Shown: positions 21,981 through 31,500 of the stretch, one piece after another
How positions within the stretch are numbered: the stretch's first letter is position 1
Layout of the letters: each line of letters starts with the position of its first letter
Assembly: GCA_017634675.1 (NCBI GenBank)
Contig: JAGBMX010000066.1
Coordinates: forward strand, 1 to 60,812
Reading direction: 5' to 3'
Length of the DNA stretch: 60,812 nt
Origin: Selenomonadaceae bacterium
GTDB lineage: Bacteria > Bacillota > Negativicutes > Selenomonadales > Selenomonadaceae
The notes under the pieces: generated by a model
Told to the model about the DNA's origin: nothing
Databases searched by the model: none
The model's input: only the letters and a program-made list of their open reading frames with translations
Position numbers and translations under genes: made by a program

Positions 21981-22575
21981 ATTCTCTATTTTTAAGCTTC
22001 TTTATCTCCTCAATTACCTGTTCCGAAAACTTCTCCAGATCCTCCTTATTCTTGCGATTTCCTTCAAAAAACATAGGCTCGCCGAAAATAAGCGTTAAAT
22101 CGGGGAATTTTTTCTTTTCCGAAAACATCTCGTTCGTGCCGATTATAGCGACGGGTACAACGGGGGCGTTCGCCATGCTTGCAAACATTGCGACTCCTAT
22201 TTCGCCTTTTTGAACTTCGCCGGTCTTGCTTCTCGTGCCTTCCGGGAAAATCCCCAGCGTTTCGCCGCTCTTTAACAAAGAGGCGGCTTTTTTTATCGCT
22301 CCTTTATCCGCCTGACCCCGCTTTACGGGAAACGCCCCTAATGCGGATATTATTGATGCGAAAATTTTATTCTCAAAAAGCTCTATTTTCGCCATATAAT
22401 TTACCGGTCTTGGCGAAAAGCATCCCAAAAACGGCGGGTCGAAATTGCTCATGTGGTTTGCCGCCATTATAACCGCGCCTTCCTTTGGCACGTTTTCCCT
22501 GCCTGTTACTTTTGCGTTAAAGCAAAGCTTAAATATAAACCTTAAAATAACCGCCAGCGTACGATAAAACATCAA
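21979..22575 (-). CDS. plsC: 1-acyl-sn-glycerol-3-phosphate acyltransferase
   Basis: A 198-residue PlsC-family enzyme that acylates lysophosphatidic acid at the membrane to make phosphatidic acid. Motifs: NHMSNFDPPFLG (the NHX4D catalytic block, with His in NHMSN), GAFPVKRGQADKGAIKKA, and FPEGTRSKTGEVQKGEIGVA (glycerol-phosphate binding). An N-terminal hydrophobic helix anchors it. It overlaps the cmk stop by 4 bp, an order common in this group of bacteria. Confidence 0.92.
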   Translation of the reverse strand: MMFYRTLAVILRFIFKLCFNAKVTGRENVPKEGAVIMAANHMSNFDPPFLGCFSPRPVNYMAKIELFENKIFASIISALGAFPVKRGQADKGAIKKAASLLKSGETLGIFPEGTRSKTGEVQKGEIGVAMFASMANAPVVPVAIIGTNEMFSEKKKFPDLTLIFGEPMFFEGNRKNKEDLEKFSEQVIEEIKKLKNRE

Positions 22576-23234
22576 GCCACCTCGCAGAGTTTCACGATTT
22601 TTTCCACCACTTCGTCGATGGAAAGCCCCGTGGTATCTAGTAGCACAGCATCCTTAGCCTGTTTTAACGGAGCTGTTTCCCTTTCGCTGTCTAATTTATC
22701 CCGTCTTTCGATGTCTTTTTCTATCTCTTTTAAATCCACGTCAAAGCCTTTTAACTTTAACTCCTCATACCTGCGTCTTGCCCGTTCCTCAACGGAAGCC
22801 GTCAAGAAAATCTTTACCTCGGCGTTAGGGAATACGAACGTCCCAATATCCCGTCCGTCCATCAGCACATTTCCGCTTTCTCCCATCTTCCTCTGAAGTT
22901 CCGTCAATTTCTCCCTTACCTTCGGAAGCGCCGCAACCTTAGACACAATCTTATTTATCTCGGGGGTTCTTATCTCCTCCGTTACCTCTTTATCCCCGAC
23001 GAAAACCTTTGTCTTACCGTCCTTATACGATAAAGTTATCTCAATACCCGGCAGTACGGACAAAATCACATCGTCCGTTATCTCCACTTTTTTTTGCAAG
23101 GCTTTCCACGCTACAGCCCGATACATAGCCCCGGTATCTATATAAGTAAAGCCCAACTTCTTAGCCGCTATCTGCGACACCGTACTTTTCCCCGCTCCCG
23201 CAGGCCCGTCTATCGCCACTACTATCTTTTTCAT
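22572..23234 (-). CDS. cmk: Cytidylate kinase
   Basis: A 220-residue Cmk phosphorylating CMP/dCMP. It has the P-loop IDGPAGAGKST, the NMP-binding TGAMYRAVAWKA, DGRDIGTFVFPNAEVKIFLTAS and the ERRDKLDSERETAPLKQAKDA lid region. Translation is taken from the ATG at 23234, which follows GGGAGG; the 11 residues encoded upstream do not belong to the family. Confidence 0.94.
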   Translation of the reverse strand: MKKIVVAIDGPAGAGKSTVSQIAAKKLGFTYIDTGAMYRAVAWKALQKKVEITDDVILSVLPGIEITLSYKDGKTKVFVGDKEVTEEIRTPEINKIVSKVAALPKVREKLTELQRKMGESGNVLMDGRDIGTFVFPNAEVKIFLTASVEERARRRYEELKLKGFDVDLKEIEKDIERRDKLDSERETAPLKQAKDAVLLDTTGLSIDEVVEKIVKLCEVA

Positions 23235-23288
23235 CGCTTTTTCCTCCCAAAACCTATCCGACATCAACGCGAATTTGCGTAATTATTT

Positions 23289-24779
23289 TCACCCGTTGCT
23301 AACGTAGCTTCTCTTAGTCGCAGGAATATCTTCCCATTTTAAATCTGCGGGGAAAATCTTCTTATCGACACACCAAGCGGCGGCTATTCCCGCCGCTTCG
23401 CCTATGCTCATGCAGGTGGCTTGAATACGCATGGAAGCTTGCAAGATAAAGCTGGCTGATATACAGCGACCGACTACGACGAGATTTTTGATTTTATCTG
23501 TTATAAGCGATCTGTAGGGCACTTCATAAAACCCGCCTTTTGGAAGTTTTTCGGATATCTTTTCACCGTGAGCGTCTATAAACCATGCGGTACGGCAAAC
23601 AGCGTCCTTAAACCTGCTTTGGTTATGATAATCGTCCTCCACCATATAGTAATTACCCTTTATGCGCCAAGATTCCCTTGCGCCCAGCATAACCGCTTCG
23701 CGACTGATAAAGGCTTTTTCAAAACCGGGCATATGACGAATCAAGTACCCCGCAATATGGCGCATCATTTTTCTGCCAAACTGTGCGCCTCTGCTATATG
23801 AAATCGGGTCTGTGGCGGAATATTGTACGGGAATTTCGGGGCAATTCATACTCATAACCCCGTCTTTGCCTATAATTGTATAAGCCTGCATATAAGCGGC
23901 TTCTTCCTTCGTAAGTTCGCCGCTTTCAATGCCTTTTGCCATAATGTCCTCCAGCTTGTACCGCTGCTTTCTCCCCATAGCCTCGGCAATCTCGAAATAC
24001 GGCAGTTTCGACTTGCACCAATCTTCTTTTAATTCCACCGCAACATATTGATAAAGTCGCTTGGTATCTATTCCGCCCATTTCAAATCTAAAGGAAAGCG
24101 GTTGGTTGTATCCCGTCTTTTCGTATCCTTTCTCGGAAGGAACGCCGGCGGCTCTGGCAAGGTAGGCATCGCCCGTGCCGTCGATGAAAGTTTTTGCCTT
24201 AACCGCATAAAGTCCCGCAATTGTCTGTATAATAACGTACTCAATCTTTGAACCGGAAACAATCGTATCGACAAGGCAAGTCTGATACATCACTTCAACG
24301 CCGGTTTCTTCGCACATTTCGTCATATATAAGGGAAAGCGTCTCAGGATTGTGCCAAGTCTGCTCGGTTACCCCGTCAAAAGGCTCTATACCGTGTTTCC
24401 TTAATCTGTCCTTTACCTCTGTTACATACGGCGTATCGCTGTTTGGCGCGTGAGTATCCATAAACGGGTAGACACAACCAAGCACTGCAAGCCCGCCCAG
24501 CGCAATTCCTCTTTCAATCAAAACAGTTTTTGCGCCGTTTTTCGCCGCATTTATGGCCGCCGCCGCGCCCGCAGGACCGCCGCCTGCAACGCATACATCT
24601 GCGTCAAATAATACGGGAATTTCCTTATCGCCGTACTTTATTTTGCCGCTATGTAAAGGCGCGGCTTCAATCGTAGCATTGCCTCCCGCGATGCTGCCTG
24701 CGATTACTCCCGTTGCCGCAATACCCGCCATCTTCATAAAATCCCGCCTCGATATGGGCAAATTAAACGATTTTTGCAT
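23289..24779 (-). CDS. Tat-exported FAD-dependent oxidoreductase
   Basis: A 496-residue protein. The N-terminus ISRRDFMKMAGIAATG is a twin-arginine export signal. The FAD-binding Rossmann motif DVCVAGGGPAGAAAAINAAKNGAKTVLIER follows near residue 60, and the C-terminal IQATCMSIGEAAGIAAA is the family end motif that contacts FAD. It resembles the FAD_oxidored family, whose substrates are mostly unknown. The protein would act outside the cytoplasmic membrane. It is flanked upstream by paired triplex elements and downstream by cmk, and its start has AGGAGG. Confidence 0.85.
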   Translation of the reverse strand: MQKSFNLPISRRDFMKMAGIAATGVIAGSIAGGNATIEAAPLHSGKIKYGDKEIPVLFDADVCVAGGGPAGAAAAINAAKNGAKTVLIERGIALGGLAVLGCVYPFMDTHAPNSDTPYVTEVKDRLRKHGIEPFDGVTEQTWHNPETLSLIYDEMCEETGVEVMYQTCLVDTIVSGSKIEYVIIQTIAGLYAVKAKTFIDGTGDAYLARAAGVPSEKGYEKTGYNQPLSFRFEMGGIDTKRLYQYVAVELKEDWCKSKLPYFEIAEAMGRKQRYKLEDIMAKGIESGELTKEEAAYMQAYTIIGKDGVMSMNCPEIPVQYSATDPISYSRGAQFGRKMMRHIAGYLIRHMPGFEKAFISREAVMLGARESWRIKGNYYMVEDDYHNQSRFKDAVCRTAWFIDAHGEKISEKLPKGGFYEVPYRSLITDKIKNLVVVGRCISASFILQASMRIQATCMSIGEAAGIAAAWCVDKKIFPADLKWEDIPATKRSYVSNG

Positions 24780-24800
24780 TTTGATTCCTCCTTAGGTGAG

Positions 24801-24898
24801 TTGCTTCTTTCTTTTCTTTCTCTCTCTTTTTTATAAAAAAGAGAGAGAAAGAAAAGAAAGAAGCAAAGAAAAGAAAGAGAGAGAAAAAATTTTAATAA
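24801..24898 (+). repeat. Triplex-type element unit U3
   Basis: Pyrimidine arm 24801-24832, AT loop, purine arm 24835-24866 (32 bp stem). A-run pattern 6-1-1-1-3-4-3; the third tract 24865-24889 is an exact 25-nt mirror across a GAAGC spacer, followed by TTTAATAA. It ends 22 bp from the start codon of the FAD enzyme (minus strand). Confidence 0.9.
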
Positions 24899-24958
24899 AC
24901 TTTATTTATTGATTTTGATGTTTTTGTTTCTCATTTTATCTACATTCTGTAGAACCCC

Positions 24959-25098
24959 TTATTAAAGTTTTTTCTTTCTCTTTTTTCTTTGTTACTTTCT
25001 TTTTTCTCTTAGCTACGCATATAAGATACGCTAAGTGCTAAAGCACTAAGCGTATCTAACATCTTTTTTACAAAAAAGAAAGAGAAAAAAGAAAGTAA
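24959..25098 (-). repeat. Triplex-type element unit U4, with an insertion
   Basis: Minus orientation; begins 7 bp after the aroA stop. A-run pattern 6-3-1-6-3 in the purine arm (25072-25098 pairs as the pyrimidine arm on the minus strand). The third tract (24968-24990) mirrors the purine arm exactly for 23 nt across GTAAC. The purine arm is split by a 51-bp insertion at 25011-25061. Confidence 0.85.
25011..25061. mobile_element. 51-bp hairpin insertion inside U4
   Basis: Interrupts the otherwise perfect purine arm of U4. It contains a 16-bp inverted repeat (25024-25039 with 25042-25057, one mismatch). No coding capacity and no matching copy elsewhere in the window. Confidence 0.7.
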
Positions 25099-25104
25099 GG
25101 TTTT

Positions 25105-26388
25105 TTAAAACTTTTTCAACGTATCATAAAACCCCGGATACGAAATATTCACCGATTCGGAGTTTTCGATTTCGACGCCTTTTGCCGCCGCGCCTAGTAT
25201 CGCAAGGGACATCGCTATTCTGTGATCGTTAAAGGAATCCGCCACGGCAAAATTTATCGGCAGTTTGCCCGTTACAATAAAGCCGTTTTCGGTTTCCTCA
25301 ATCATGCCTTTTGCAAGTTTGTTGAACGAAGTCGCAATCGCTTTTATTCTGTCCGTTTCCTTGACCCGAAGCTCTTCCGCCCCTTTTATGACGGTTTTTC
25401 CGTCGGCGAATGCGGCGGCAACCGCTATAATCGGGATTTCGTCTATAAGCCGCCCCATTATCTCTTTACCGAAGGTTACGCCCGTTAGTTTGCTTGACCT
25501 TACTCTTATATCTGCAATTTCTTCGCCGCAGACCGTTCGCTTGTTGTTAAGTTCGATGTTCCCACCCATTTTTGTAAGCACGTCTATAATTCCCGTACGG
25601 GTGGGGTTTACGCCTATATCCTTTAAGATTACGTCGCTACTTGGGATGATTAAAGCCGCAACCATAAAATACGCGGCGGAACTGATGTCGCTCGGCACAA
25701 GGATAGTTTCGGGGGCGATAAGCTCTTTTGCGGGTTCTATTGTCACCGAATTTTCACCTCGCAAAATACTTGCTCCGAAGGCGTCAAGCATCCGTTCAGT
25801 GTGATCCCTTGAAACCGCAGGTTCGATAACCGTTGTCGTTCCGTCTGCGAAAAGCCCCGCCAACAACAATGCGGATTTTAACTGAGCGCTTGCCATCGGC
25901 ATTTCGTAAGTTACGCCTTTTAAACCCTCGCTCTTTTTTATCCTTATGGGAAGTTTTCCGTCTGTTGATTCGATGTTCGCTCCCATAGCTGAAAGCGGGT
26001 CTATAATTCGCTTCATTGGGCGTTTGCTAAGAGATGCGTCGCCCGTAAATTCTGCGGCTATGTTCGCTCCCGAAAGCAACCCCATAAGGAGCCGCAGCGT
26101 TGTGCCGGAATTTCCTGCGTCAAGGATTGCCGTCGGCGTGTTTAATCCATGCAAACCGTTTCCCGTGACTATCAGTTCCGTATCTCCGACAAACTCGATT
26201 TTTGCCCCTAATTGCCCCATTATTTTTGCCGTGGACAAAGTGTCCTCCGCATTTAAGAAATTTACTATCCTTACCGGCGATGCCCCTAAAGCGGAAAGCA
26301 TTACGCTTCTGTGCGATACGGATTTATCCCCGGGAAAGTTCAATTCTCCACTTAATCCGTTCTTTACCTTGTTTACGATTTTATTCAT
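25105..26388 (-). CDS. aroA: 3-phosphoshikimate 1-carboxyvinyltransferase (EPSP synthase)
   Basis: A 427-residue EPSP synthase, the penultimate step of the shikimate pathway to chorismate. Family motifs: FPGDKSVSHRSVMLSAL at the N-terminus, LDAGNSGTTLRLLMGLLSG (PEP-binding), the GDASLSKRPMKRIIDPL segment, AVSRDHTERML and the C-terminal EELRVKETDRIKAIA and FNDHRIAMSLAILG. It overlaps the preceding flavoprotein gene by 8 bp. A triplex-type element begins 7 bp after its stop. Confidence 0.96.
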   Translation of the reverse strand: MNKIVNKVKNGLSGELNFPGDKSVSHRSVMLSALGASPVRIVNFLNAEDTLSTAKIMGQLGAKIEFVGDTELIVTGNGLHGLNTPTAILDAGNSGTTLRLLMGLLSGANIAAEFTGDASLSKRPMKRIIDPLSAMGANIESTDGKLPIRIKKSEGLKGVTYEMPMASAQLKSALLLAGLFADGTTTVIEPAVSRDHTERMLDAFGASILRGENSVTIEPAKELIAPETILVPSDISSAAYFMVAALIIPSSDVILKDIGVNPTRTGIIDVLTKMGGNIELNNKRTVCGEEIADIRVRSSKLTGVTFGKEIMGRLIDEIPIIAVAAAFADGKTVIKGAEELRVKETDRIKAIATSFNKLAKGMIEETENGFIVTGKLPINFAVADSFNDHRIAMSLAILGAAAKGVEIENSESVNISYPGFYDTLKKF

Positions 26389-27628
26389 TCGTCACGCTCC
26401 AATACCCTGCGGCGCGTCCCGTGGAAAACGCCGCCTGCAAATTATATCCTCCGGTGAACCCGTCTATGTCAATGACTTCGCCGGCAAAATACAGACCTTT
26501 CACCAATTTCGATTCCATTGTCTTGGGGTTAATCTCCTTTACGGAAACGCCTCCCGCTGTTACTATGGCTTCCGCTATCGGTCTGGTTTTTAAAATTGTC
26601 AAAACCAAGCCTTTGAGAGCGCGAACAAGTAATCGTCGCTCTTTTTTGCTTATCTCCCCTGCAATTTTTTCTTCGTCTATATAAGCCGCGTCCAATACGG
26701 GCGCGATTAACTTTTGCGGCAATAAATCCGTCATGGCGTTTTTGGCGATTTTCGATTTATATTTCTCAAAATCTCGCTCAATTCGCTTGTCTAACGTATC
26801 TTCGTCTAACGCAGGTTTTAAGTCTATGGCGATTTCGACCGACTTACCTTCCGAAAGCGACTTTGAAGCCGTTCGGGAGAGCGATAATATAATAGGTCCC
26901 GTTATTCCGAAATGGGCGAACAACATCTCTCCAAATTCTTCTTCAACCTTCTTGCCGTCAACAATCAACGCCGCTTTTACGTTTCTAAGAGAAAGCCCCG
27001 TCGCTTCCTTTACCCAATCCTCTTCCGTTTCAAGGGGAACCAAGGCGGGAAAAATATCCGTTACCTTGTGACCGAGCGCTTTTGCCATTTTATAACCGTC
27101 GCCGCTTGAACCCGTAGCGGGGTAAGATGCGCCACCTACGGCTAAAATCGCCCTGTCCGCATTGATTTTTTCGCCACGTTTCGTTAAAACTCCCGCAACT
27201 TTGTTTTCGGCTGTTAAAATTTTTTCAACTGCCATATCGGTACGAATATCAACGCCCAAATCCAAAAGCCTGTTTTTAAAAGCGTCCGCAACGTCTTTCG
27301 CCATGTCGCTGACGGGAAAGACTCTGCGTCCCCGCTCGACTTTCAGCGGCACCCCGAGATTTTCCACAAAATTCATTACGTCTTTTGGTGAAAACGAATT
27401 AACCGCGCTGTATAAAAACTTGCCGTTGCCCTTTATGTTTTTTATAATCTCGACATTCGGGGAATCATTGGTGACGTTGCAACGACCCTTGCCCGTTATC
27501 ATCATCTTTTTTCCGAGAAGGGGCATTTTTTCAAGCAAAATAACTTTTGCTCCGTTTTCAGCCGCCGTTATCGCCGCCATCATCCCCGCAGCGCCGCCGC
27601 CTATTACCGCTATCCGCAAAGCGCTCAT
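26381..27628 (-). CDS. HI0933-family NAD(P)/FAD-dependent oxidoreductase
   Basis: A 415-residue flavoprotein of the HI0933/YhiN family (often labelled aminoacetone-oxidase-like). It begins with the dinucleotide-binding motif RIAVIGGGAAGMMAAITAAENGAKVILLEK, followed by GKGRCNVTND and the C-terminal TAGGVSVKEINPKTMESKLVKGLYFAGEVIDIDGFTGGYNLQAAFSTG motif diagnostic of the family. Its cellular role is not established. The ATG at 27628 has GAGGTGAGG upstream and lies inside the end of rluB (71-bp overlap). Confidence 0.9.
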   Translation of the reverse strand: MSALRIAVIGGGAAGMMAAITAAENGAKVILLEKMPLLGKKMMITGKGRCNVTNDSPNVEIIKNIKGNGKFLYSAVNSFSPKDVMNFVENLGVPLKVERGRRVFPVSDMAKDVADAFKNRLLDLGVDIRTDMAVEKILTAENKVAGVLTKRGEKINADRAILAVGGASYPATGSSGDGYKMAKALGHKVTDIFPALVPLETEEDWVKEATGLSLRNVKAALIVDGKKVEEEFGEMLFAHFGITGPIILSLSRTASKSLSEGKSVEIAIDLKPALDEDTLDKRIERDFEKYKSKIAKNAMTDLLPQKLIAPVLDAAYIDEEKIAGEISKKERRLLVRALKGLVLTILKTRPIAEAIVTAGGVSVKEINPKTMESKLVKGLYFAGEVIDIDGFTGGYNLQAAFSTGRAAGYWSVTNE

Positions 27629-28316
27629 AAAGCGCCCTCACCTCCTCGTTTGTAAGTTTACGGTATTTTCCCCTAGACACTCCCCTTAATGTCAGCCCCG
27701 CAAAATGCGTCCGTTTTAAAGCAAGTACATCTAAACCGACAGCCGCCAACATTCGCCTGACTTCTCTGTTCTTTCCTTCGTGAATGGTAAGTTCCAATTT
27801 TCCTGTTTCTTCTAAAATTCTCACTTTCGCGGGCGCAGTCACGCCGTCTTCAAGCGCAACTCCTTCACGCAGGATTTTCAACTTATCTTCCGTAATTTCC
27901 CCCGCAACCTTCGCCACATAGGTTTTTTCAACTTCATATTTGGGATGAATAAGAAAGTTTGTCAATTCCCCGTCGTTGGTTAAAAGCAGCAATCCTTCGG
28001 TGTTGTTGTCGAGTCTCCCTATTGGATATATGCGGCAGTCTTGCGGCAAGAGCGAAACAACGGTTTTTCTGTTCCGTTCGTCTTTTGCTGTGGAAATATA
28101 GCCTTTGGGTTTATTCAATAAATAGTATACCTTTTTTTCTTCAAAAGTCAATTTCCTGCCGTCAACATAAATTTCGTCAACGTCGGCGTCGAATTTCTCG
28201 CCGACGGCGGCAACTTTGCCGTTTACCGTTATTTTCCCCGCCGCTATCATTTCTTCGGAGCGTCTTCTTGATGCGACTCCTGCGTTGGCTAATATTTTGG
28301 CAAGTCGTTCTTTCAT
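27558..28316 (-). CDS. rluB: Ribosomal large-subunit pseudouridine synthase, RluB/RsuA family
   Basis: A 252-residue enzyme that converts a uridine in rRNA to pseudouridine. An N-terminal S4 domain (ERLAKILANAGVASRRRSEEMIAAGKITVNGK) precedes the catalytic domain with the GRLDNNTEGLLLLTNDGEL motif (catalytic Asp), the ALEDGVTAPAKVRIL and the IHEGKNREVRRMLAAVGLDVLALKR segments. The ATG at 28316 is preferred (AAGGA nine bases upstream). The last 20 or so residues are a low-complexity Arg/Gly/Asp tail that results from overlapping the next gene. Confidence 0.92.
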   Translation of the reverse strand: MKERLAKILANAGVASRRRSEEMIAAGKITVNGKVAAVGEKFDADVDEIYVDGRKLTFEEKKVYYLLNKPKGYISTAKDERNRKTVVSLLPQDCRIYPIGRLDNNTEGLLLLTNDGELTNFLIHPKYEVEKTYVAKVAGEITEDKLKILREGVALEDGVTAPAKVRILEETGKLELTIHEGKNREVRRMLAAVGLDVLALKRTHFAGLTLRGVSRGKYRKLTNEEVRALYERFADSGNRRRRCGDDGGDNGG

Positions 28317-28364
28317 TACGATCATTCCTTATTGGGTTCTTTCTGCCCTTCGGACATAATCTCC

Positions 28365-28530
28365 CCCCTACCCCCCCCTCTAGGAGGGGGGCTGGTTAGA
28401 GGAAATTTGAAATTTCAGTTCAAAAATGAAGATGTGAAATTTTGTCACAAAAGTATAAATCAGAGTGCCTCCCTCTCAGAGGGAGGTGCCCGAAGGGCGG
28501 AGGGAGAGCCGCGAAGCGGCAGGGAGGGGT
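28365..28530. repeat. GC-rich interspersed repeat between rluB and dnaE
   Basis: Carries CCCCCCTCTAGGAGGGGGG, then CCTCCCTCTCAGAGGGAGGTGCCCGAAGGGCGG and GCCGCGAAGCGGC, a variant of the MITE-family core. The clean inverted ends are missing. Confidence 0.65.
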
Positions 28531-31500
28531 TCACATCACTCTCAATGAGTTTTCTCCTAATAACTTCTTTATCTTCTCGCAAACATTTTCCGAACCATCC
28601 ACCCAATAATCTTCGCCAAGTTTTCTCCATTTGCCGCCGTAGTCCACATACACTTGATGATTTCCCTTATGTTCCTTCAAAATCTTCTGCAATTCCCCGT
28701 ATTTTCCGCTGTTTTCCCGTGAAAGGCTTATGTAAAATTCCACGTTGTAATCGTAAAGCGACCACATTTTGTCCGCTATAATCGACAACTTATCGTCTCG
28801 CCTGTTTATCTTGCCTAGTATAACGACAGGCGTATCAACTTGCGACAACGCCATATTCTCGTAAAAAACCCTCGGGAAAACCGTCACATCTACTTGAGCC
28901 GTTGCGTCCTCCAACGTCAAAAAGCACATATCCTCTCCCTTTTTCGTCAAGATATGTTTTGATGACGCAACAAATCCTCCGATTTTAACGGTTTTCTTTT
29001 CCGGCAAATTCGCCCCCAATATCTCCGCGATGCTTTTAAAATAACGCAGCTTATCCTTAAACTCCATCAGGGGATGCCCCGTCATATAAAAGCCCGTCAG
29101 TTCCTTTTCCCATTCCAATTTCTCTTTAATAGGTATTTCGGGTAAATCGGGATAACTAAAAGGCTCAATCTCGGTTACACTCCCGAAAAGTCCAACCTGT
29201 CCCAAGGCTCTGTCACGCTGCTCCCTCGCCGCTCGTTCAGCCACAAAATCAATCGTCGCCAACATTTGACTGCGCCTTAAACCGAAGGAATCGAACGCGC
29301 CGCATTTGATAAAACTTTCCGCCGCTCGTTTATTGACAATACGCATATCGACACGGTTGAAAAAATCCTCGTAACTGTTAAATTTGCCGTCCTTGCGAAT
29401 TTTTTCTATATGTTCAACCGTTGCGTCCCCGACGCTTTTGATAGCGGAAAGTCCGAAGCGAATCGCCTTTTTGCTTGGGGTAAAACCGCTGTAACTCTCG
29501 TTTATATCGGGCGGCAAGATTTTTATCCCCATACGCTCCGCCGCTTCTATATAAATCGCTACCTTATCCGAATCTTGTACGCTAGACATAAGCGCCGCCA
29601 TAAATTCTTCGGGGAAATGCGCTTTTAAATACGCCGTCTGCCACGCAACCAAAGCGTAAGCCGCGCTGTGGCTCTTGTTGAAACCGTAATCCGCGAAGGA
29701 TTTCAAAAGGTCGAAGATTTTTTCCGCAAGTTTTAAATCTAAGCCGTTTTTTTCGCAGCCGGACAAAAATTTATCACGTTGCGCCATAAGTATTGCCGCC
29801 TTTTTCTTGCCCATGGCGCGGCGCAAGAGATCCGCCTCGCCCAATGTAAACCCCGCCAACACCTGCACAATCTGCATGACCTGCTCTTGATACAGCACAA
29901 CTCCGAAAGTTTCCTTCAAAATCGGCTCCAACAACGGGTGCATATATTCGATTTTTTTTTCGCCTCTGGAACCCTTTATAAAATCCGCCACCATGCCGCT
30001 TCCTAAAGGCCCCGGGCGATACAGCGCCACGGTTGGAATTAAGTCTTTAAAACCTTTGGGTCTAATCTCCGCCACTAAATTTGTCATGCCCGGAGATTCC
30101 ATCTGAAAAACGCCCAAGGTAGACTTTGCGCAGAGCATTTTTGATGTTTTTTCATCCTCAAGGGGAATTTTCCCCATATCTATTTCAATGTTTCGCCCCC
30201 GTCTTATATTGTCTGCCGCGTCTTCCATGATGGTAAGGGTGCGAAGTCCCAAAAAGTCCATTTTGAGAAGTCCCAACTCTTCAACGCAGTCCTTATCGTA
30301 CTGCGTTACAAGTGCGCCGTCGGATACGCTTACGGGGAGGTATTCAAAAAGCGGATGCTTTGTAATAACGACTCCCGCCGCATGAGTGGAAGTGTGCCTG
30401 AGCATTCCTTCAACTCTTTTTGCCATATCTATAAGCTTTTTCACATTGGGATAACTTTCGTAAAGTCCCGCAAGCTCCTTGTTTGAAGCAAGAGTGGAAT
30501 CAATGGTGGCCTTCGGGTCGTTGGGAAAGAGTTTTGCGACTTTATCAACGTCTCCGTATGGCATATTAAAAACCCTGCCCACGTCGCGAACGGCGAGTTT
30601 TGCGCCGAGCGTTCCGAAAGTAGCGATAAGCGCCACATGATCGTTGCCGTAACGGCGTTTGACATATTGTATAACTTCTTCTCTCCTGCGATAGCAAAAA
30701 TCTATATCAATATCCGGCATGGAAACCCGTTCGGGATTTAAAAATCTTTCAAAGAGCAAATTGTATTTTAAAGGGTCTATATCGGTAATCCCCAAAGCGT
30801 AAGCCACGATACTGCCTGCGGCGGAACCTCGCCCGGGTCCCACCGCTATGCCGGCATTTTTTGCAAAACTCACAAAGTCCCACACAATCAAAAAATAGCT
30901 GTCGTACCCCATGCGGTGAATTACGGAAAGTTCGTAATCAAGCCTGTTTTTGACTTCCTCCGTAATAGCTTCGTATCTCTTCTTAATCTTCTCGCTGCAA
31001 AGAGCGCGAAGGTACGCTTCGTCGCTTTCGTATTTTTTAGGCACTGCATAAAAAGGAAGTTTTAATTCTCCGAACTCAAATTCGACATTAACCCTATACG
31101 CAATTTCCTTTGTATTAAAAACGGCTTCGGGGACATCCTTAAAAAGCGCCGCCATTTCTTCGGCGGACTTTAAATAATATCCTCCCGAAAACCTCATTCT
31201 GTCTTTATCGTCAACGGTTTTGTTCATGCCGATACACATTAGGACGTCCTGCATATCCGCATCGTCTTTCCTTATATAATGAACGTCGTTGGTAGCGACT
31301 AACTTAACCCCGCATTTTTTCGACAATTCCACAAGCGCGGCGTTTACCCGCCGTTCTTCCTCCAAGCCGTGGTTTTGCAATTCAAGGAAAAAATTATCCT
31401 TCCCGAAAATATCAACATATTCCTCAACCAATTCCCCTACCCGCTCAAAATTCCTCGACAATACGGCTCTCGGAATTTCGCCGATAACGCAAGCGGAGAG

